DNA of 49,570 nt, taken from assembly GCF_001995255.1 (NCBI RefSeq), contig NZ_MUZR01000013.1, positions 1 to 49,570 on the forward strand, in the 5' to 3' direction. Under the pieces are notes generated by a model that was given only the letters and a program-made list of their open reading frames with translations, searched no databases and was not told the origin of the DNA. Numbering within the stretch: the first letter of the stretch is position 1; each line of letters begins with the position of its first letter. Source of the stretch: Thioalkalivibrio halophilus (lineage in GTDB: Bacteria > Pseudomonadota > Gammaproteobacteria > Ectothiorhodospirales > Ectothiorhodospiraceae). Of this stretch, positions 44,619 through 49,570 are shown in pieces. A program made the position numbers and the translations under genes.

Positions 44619-46169
44619 TCAGCCCACGTGCCGCAGCAGCAACGGCTCGGCGAGCGCATACACCGCGAGGCTGACCAGCACGATGGCGACCACCGACAGC
44701 AGGGCCCCGCCGCGGATCATGTCCACCACGCGCAGGCGATTGGAGGCAAACACGATGGCGTTGGGCGGCGTGGCCACCGGCAACATGAACGCGACCGACG
44801 CGGCGAACGCCACCGGCAGGGTCATCAGTCCCACCGGCACATCCATGCGCAGCGCGAGAGCGGCCACCAGTGGCAGCAGGGTGGCGGCGGTAGCGGTATT
44901 GCTGGTCACGTGGCTGAGGGTCATGGTGACCAGCACCACCCCCGCGATCACCAGCAGCAGCGGCCACGCCTGCGCGCCCATCAGCGCCTCGGCGGTCAGT
45001 TCCGCCAGGCCCGAGGATTCAATGGCGGAACCGAGACTGAGACCGCCACCCACGAGCAGCAGCACCCCCCAGGGCAGCTCCCGCGTGTTGTCCCAGCACA
45101 GCAGCCGCCGCTGACCCGAGGCCCCGGAAGGGATCAGGAACAGCAGCCCCGCCCCGAGGATCGCGATCCCGGCGTCCGTCAGTTCCAGCGGCAGCCACGC
45201 CTCCAGCAGGGGACGAAACATCCAGGCCAGCGCCACCACCAGGAACACCGCCGCCACGCGCAACTCCGCATGGCTCCACGGCCCCAGATCGCCTACCTGC
45301 TCCTGCAGCATGCGGTCGAGCCCGTTGAGGCGGATGCGATGCACCGGGAACACCCAGCGGGTCAGCAGGAACCAGGCAATGACCAGCAGGGTCAGCGACA
45401 ACGGCAGGCCCAGCAGCATCCAGTCGATGAAACCGATCCCGAGCTCGTAGCGGTCATTGAGAAACGCGACGGTCAGCGCATTGGGCGGGGAACCGATGAT
45501 GGTGGCCATGCCACCGATGTTGGCCGCGAAAGCGATGCCCAGCAGCAGCGCCAGGGCCGGACTGCGGCTGTCCGGCGCCATGCCCTGCAGGCCCTGGCCC
45601 CCGTCGCGCTCCATCAGCCCCAGCACCGACAGCGCGATCGGCAACATCAGGGCCGCGGTGGCGGTATTGCTGACCCACATCGACAGCCCCGCGGTGGCCA
45701 GCATGAAGGCACCCACCAGGGTGTGCAGACCGCGGCCGGAACGCGACAGGATCGCCAGCGCCAGCCGCTGGTGCAGGCCCCAGCGCTGCACCGCCAGGGC
45801 GATCGCGAAACCGCCCATGAACAGGAAGATGGTGGGATTGGCGTAGGGTGCGGTAGCCTCGTCCATCGCCACCACGCCGGTCAGTGGCAGCAGGGCGATG
45901 GGCAGCAGGGCCGTGACCGGGATGGGCAGCGCCTCGCTGATCCACCACACGGCCATGAACAGGGTCAGGCCCAGGACCCGCCAGGCCTCCGGGGAGAAGG
46001 CCTCCGGCGGCGGGACCAGCAGGAAGGCCACGAAGACCAGCGGCCCGAGGAACAGGCCGATGCGCGCCCGCAGAGCGCTTCCGGCGGACGATCCGCCGTG
46101 ATCGTGTCCGGGACCGCCGCCGGCGCCCTGCGGCGGCGTTCGCTCCCCCTCCCCGGTGGTCTCCTGCAT
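44619..46169 (-). CDS. DASS-family (SLC13) sodium/anion symporter
   Basis: A 516-aa permease of the divalent-anion:sodium symporter family (dicarboxylates, sulfate or similar). Both sodium-site SNT motifs are present: WVSNTATAALMLP and HVTSNTATAATLLP. About 11-12 membrane segments are seen, with a 40-residue Gly/His-rich cytoplasmic start (GGGPGHDHGGSS). It begins 3 bp after argF, so it is co-transcribed with argDF. The substrate cannot be told from sequence. Confidence 0.88.
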   Translation of the reverse strand: MQETTGEGERTPPQGAGGGPGHDHGGSSAGSALRARIGLFLGPLVFVAFLLVPPPEAFSPEAWRVLGLTLFMAVWWISEALPIPVTALLPIALLPLTGVVAMDEATAPYANPTIFLFMGGFAIALAVQRWGLHQRLALAILSRSGRGLHTLVGAFMLATAGLSMWVSNTATAALMLPIALSVLGLMERDGGQGLQGMAPDSRSPALALLLGIAFAANIGGMATIIGSPPNALTVAFLNDRYELGIGFIDWMLLGLPLSLTLLVIAWFLLTRWVFPVHRIRLNGLDRMLQEQVGDLGPWSHAELRVAAVFLVVALAWMFRPLLEAWLPLELTDAGIAILGAGLLFLIPSGASGQRRLLCWDNTRELPWGVLLLVGGGLSLGSAIESSGLAELTAEALMGAQAWPLLLVIAGVVLVTMTLSHVTSNTATAATLLPLVAALALRMDVPVGLMTLPVAFAASVAFMLPVATPPNAIVFASNRLRVVDMIRGGALLSVVAIVLVSLAVYALAEPLLLRHVG

Positions 46170-46172
46170 ACG

Positions 46173-47083
46173 TCAGCCCGCCGCGCGCACCAGGAATTCC
46201 ATCAATGCCTTCTGCGCATGCAGGCGGTTTTCCGCCTCGTCCCACACCACGCTCTGCGGGCCCTCCAGCACGTCGGTGGCCACCTCTTCCTCGCGATGTG
46301 CCGGAAGGCAGTGCATGAACAGGGCATTCGGCTGCGCGCGATCCATCAGGGCCTGATCCACGAAGAACCCGGCAAACGCCTGGCGCCGCGCGCTCTTCTC
46401 CTGCTCCTGGCCCATGCTCGCCCACACGTCGGTCACGACCAGATCCGCACCCGCGGCCGCCTCGCCGGCATCACGGGTCACGGTCACGTGATCGCGGGTC
46501 GCCTCCAGCACGGAGGATTCGGGTTCGTAGTCTTCGGGGCAGGCCGCCATCAGCTCGAAGTCCAGCAGATGCGCGGCATACATGTAGCTGTGGCACATGT
46601 TGTTGCCGTCGCCGATCCACGCCACGCGCTTGCCGCGGATGTCGCCACGGTATTCGAAGAAGGTCTGCAGATCCGCCAGCAGCTGCGCCGGATGCTCCAG
46701 ATCGGTCAGCCCGTTGATCACCGGCACCGAGGAATGCCGCGCGAACAGCTCCACCTTCTCGTGCTCGTAGGTGCGGATCATCACGCAGTCCACCATGCGC
46801 GAAAGCACCCGTGCGGTGTCCTCGATCGGCTCGCCCCGCCCGAGCTGGGTATCCCGCGGCGACAGGAACAGCGCGTTGCCGCCGAGCTGCTGCATGCCCA
46901 CCTCGAAGGACACGCGGGTGCGGGTCGACGACTTCTCGAAGATCATTCCGAGGGTCTTGCCCCGCAGCAGGTCGTCATGGTGTTCGCCCGCCTTCAGCTG
47001 GCGTTTCAGCTCGATCGCGCGGTGCAGCACCGCGCGCGTCTCTTCGGCGGACAGATCGAGAAACGAAAGAAAATGGCGCGGAT

Positions 47084-47087
<4 letters not shown>
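46173..47087 (-). CDS. argF: Ornithine carbamoyltransferase
   Basis: Makes citrulline from ornithine and carbamoyl phosphate in arginine synthesis (304 aa). Motifs: [12 protein letters not shown] (carbamoyl phosphate), [22 protein letters not shown] and [11 protein letters not shown] (ornithine side). The ATG at 47087 overlaps the argD stop by 4 bp. The longer open frame upstream is a shadow of argD. Confidence 0.95.
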
Positions 47088-48280
<1,193 letters not shown>

Positions 48281-48300
48281 GTTCCGTTCTCCAAACGCGA

Positions 48301-48324
48301 AAGCCGGCGGGTGGCCGCCGGCTT
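48301..48324 (-). terminator. Terminator-like hairpin after sodB
   Basis: AAGCCGGCGG pairs perfectly with CCGCCGGCTT around GTGG (10-bp stem). On the minus strand it is followed by TTTCGCGTTT, a weak T-tract, between sodB and argD. Confidence 0.55.
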
Positions 48325-48391
48325 CCGGAATGCGGGTCGGACACCCGGCGCGGAACCCTCTTGCGGGAACCCGCCGGGCTCGTCGCCGATC

Positions 48392-48973
48392 TTACTGCAT
48401 CTGCCGGGCGACGAAGTCCCAGTTCACCACGCTCCAGAAGTTCTCGAGGTACTTCGGGCGCGCATTGCGATAATCGATGTAGTAGGCATGCTCCCACACG
48501 TCGCAGGTCAGCAGCGGGGTCTGGCCGTCGCGCATCGGGTTCGCGGCGTTCGAGGTATTGACGATCTCCAGCGAGCCGTCGCCGTTCTGCACCAGCCAGG
48601 TCCAGCCGGAACCGAAGTTGCCGACCGCCATCTCGTTGAACTTCTCCTTGAAGGCGTCGAACGAACCGAAGGCGCTGTTGATGGCGTCCGCCAGCTTGCC
48701 GGAGGGCTCGCCACCCGCATTCGGACCCATGCAGTTGAAGTAGAAGGTGTGGTTCCAGACCTGGGCGCCGTTGTTGAAGATGCCGCCGGCCGGGGCCTTC
48801 CTGATGATGTCCTCCAGCGAGGCATTCTCGAACTCGGAGCCCGGCAGCAGGCCGTTGAGCTTGGTCACGTAGGTCGCGTGGTGCTTGTCGTGGTGGTATT
48901 CCAGCGTCTCGGCGGAGATGTGGGGCTCCAGGGCGTCCTTCGCGTACGGCAGATCGGGCAGTTCGTAGGTCAT
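48392..48973 (-). CDS. sodB: Iron superoxide dismutase SodB
   Basis: Converts superoxide to oxygen and hydrogen peroxide (193 aa, the family length). Metal ligands fall in HHDKHHATYV (His at about 27), AQVWNHTFYFNCM and CDVWEHAYYIDYRN. The Gln in NNGAQVWNH and GSGWTWLVQ point to the iron type. AAGGAGG lies five bases before the ATG at 48973. Monocistronic and divergent from ppk. Confidence 0.95.
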   Translation of the reverse strand: MTYELPDLPYAKDALEPHISAETLEYHHDKHHATYVTKLNGLLPGSEFENASLEDIIRKAPAGGIFNNGAQVWNHTFYFNCMGPNAGGEPSGKLADAINSAFGSFDAFKEKFNEMAVGNFGSGWTWLVQNGDGSLEIVNTSNAANPMRDGQTPLLTCDVWEHAYYIDYRNARPKYLENFWSVVNWDFVARQMQ

Positions 48974-49189
48974 GGGACCTCCTTCTTCGCGTTCGTTCGT
49001 TATTCGTGGTGATGTCTCGCGGGGACCGCCCCTTCACGGGCGATCCCGAACCCGCTAACGATAGTCACCTTGGGCGGGCGATGCAATTCCCGAGTACACC
49101 ACTCGACCTTTGCCGGGCCGCCGGTGCGGGCGTCGTGATACCTTTTCTTCGCAACGTAACATCGCCGCTCTGGACTGGACGGATTCCGG

Positions 49190-49570
49190 ATGTACCCGTC
49201 CCCGATGCAGGATACCGACTTGGAAGCCAACGACCGTTTTCTCAACCGTGAACTCTCGCTGCTGGAATTCAACCGCCGGGTGCTGGAACTCGCGCGGGAA
49301 CCCGGCTTTCCTCTGCTGGAACGCCTGCGTTATCTCAGCATCTCCTCGACCAATCTCGACGAGTTCTTCGAGGTCCGCGTCGGTTCGCTGCTGCAGCAGG
49401 TCGAACTGAACGTCAGCGCGCCCGGCCCCGACGGCCTGTCCGCGCAGGAACAGCTGCGCCGCATCAGCCCGGCCGCGCACCAGCTGGTGGACGAGCAGTA
49501 CGCGATCCTCAACGACGAACTGATCCCGGCGCTGGCCGCCGAGGGCATCCACTTCGTGCGCCGCACCCAC
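49190..49570 (+). CDS. ppk: Polyphosphate kinase 1 (partial, N-terminal)
   Basis: The first 127 residues of PPK1, cut by the window end. The N-terminal helical domain shows the family pattern: FLNRELSLLEFNRRVLEL, PLLERLRYLSISSTNLDEFF, EVRVGSLLQQ. PPK1 polymerises ATP phosphate into polyphosphate at the membrane. ATG 49190 gives MYPSPMQDTDLEANDRF; the ATG at 49205 is an alternative start. Confidence 0.93.
   Translation, partial: MYPSPMQDTDLEANDRFLNRELSLLEFNRRVLELAREPGFPLLERLRYLSISSTNLDEFFEVRVGSLLQQVELNVSAPGPDGLSAQEQLRRISPAAHQLVDEQYAILNDELIPALAAEGIHFVRRTH

Overview
The window looks like a high-GC gammaproteobacterial chromosome. The gene set (isc operon, SuhB, TrmJ, SecDF-YajC-Tgt-QueA, SdhCDABE, YgfZ, ArgDF) and the codon use suggest a purple-sulfur-bacterium-like or Thioalkalivibrio-like lineage. 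That placement is inferred from general protein resemblance, not from a search. Most of the window is ordinary core genome in tight operons with 1-4 bp stop/start overlaps.

Layout, left to right. 1-130: REP-like palindromes. 146-5827 (minus): complete isc Fe-S operon, iscR-iscS-iscU-iscA-hscB-hscA-fdx-iscX, preceded by cysE and trmJ (to 7536), with a probable IscR site at the cysE/iscR border and a terminator-like hairpin between iscA and hscB. 7697-8524 (plus): suhB. 8635-14049 (minus): queA-tgt-yajC-secD-secF. 14140-14301: tRNA-Leu(CAA) and tRNA-Thr(TGT). 14277-19947: a 5.64-kb integrative element. 20142-25155 (minus): STAS-MlaE/MlaF/MlaD/lipoprotein transporter, glutathione peroxidase, tadA and an OB-fold-like periplasmic protein. 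25282-29263 (plus): moxR-DUF58-tgpA. 29300-33664 (minus): sdhCDAB-sdhE-ygfX, whose frame runs into a NifU-domain gene. 33776-34990 (plus): ygfZ and a small membrane protein. 35000-38800: an accessory patch with an IS256-type remnant, two tandem paralogous outer-membrane-barrel genes, a fatty acid desaturase and a MocR-type remnant. 38849-38924: tRNA-Ala(CGC). 39106-40429 (plus): metallo-beta-lactamase-fold phosphodiesterase-like protein and a glutaredoxin. 40478-44492 (minus): two tandem chemoreceptors, one frameshifted. 44619-48280 (minus): argD-argF-DASS transporter. 48392-48973 (minus): sodB. 49190 to the end (plus): start of ppk.

The most interesting region is the element in tRNA-Thr. A 27-bp direct repeat of the tRNA 3' end bounds it. 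Inside are a P4-type tyrosine integrase, an AlpA regulator, an unknown 135-aa protein, a DUF3987 replication-type ATPase, a 197-aa protein, a probable terminase small subunit and one oppositely oriented orphan gene. No capsid, portal, large terminase, tail or lysis gene is present. This is the layout expected of a minimal phage satellite: integrate, excise, replicate, and divert a helper phage's packaging through its own TerS. Its DNA carries unusual structure: a 30-bp-armed inverted repeat built of iteron-like 9-mers inside a coding gene, repeated GGGGGTA motifs near both ends, and a 375-bp non-coding segment full of palindromes that includes a consensus-like CRP/Vfr site.

Much of the remaining window is linked by Fe-S and redox metabolism: isc assembly, cysteine supply (CysE), a NifU-domain protein, YgfZ, succinate dehydrogenase, SodB, glutaredoxin and glutathione peroxidase.
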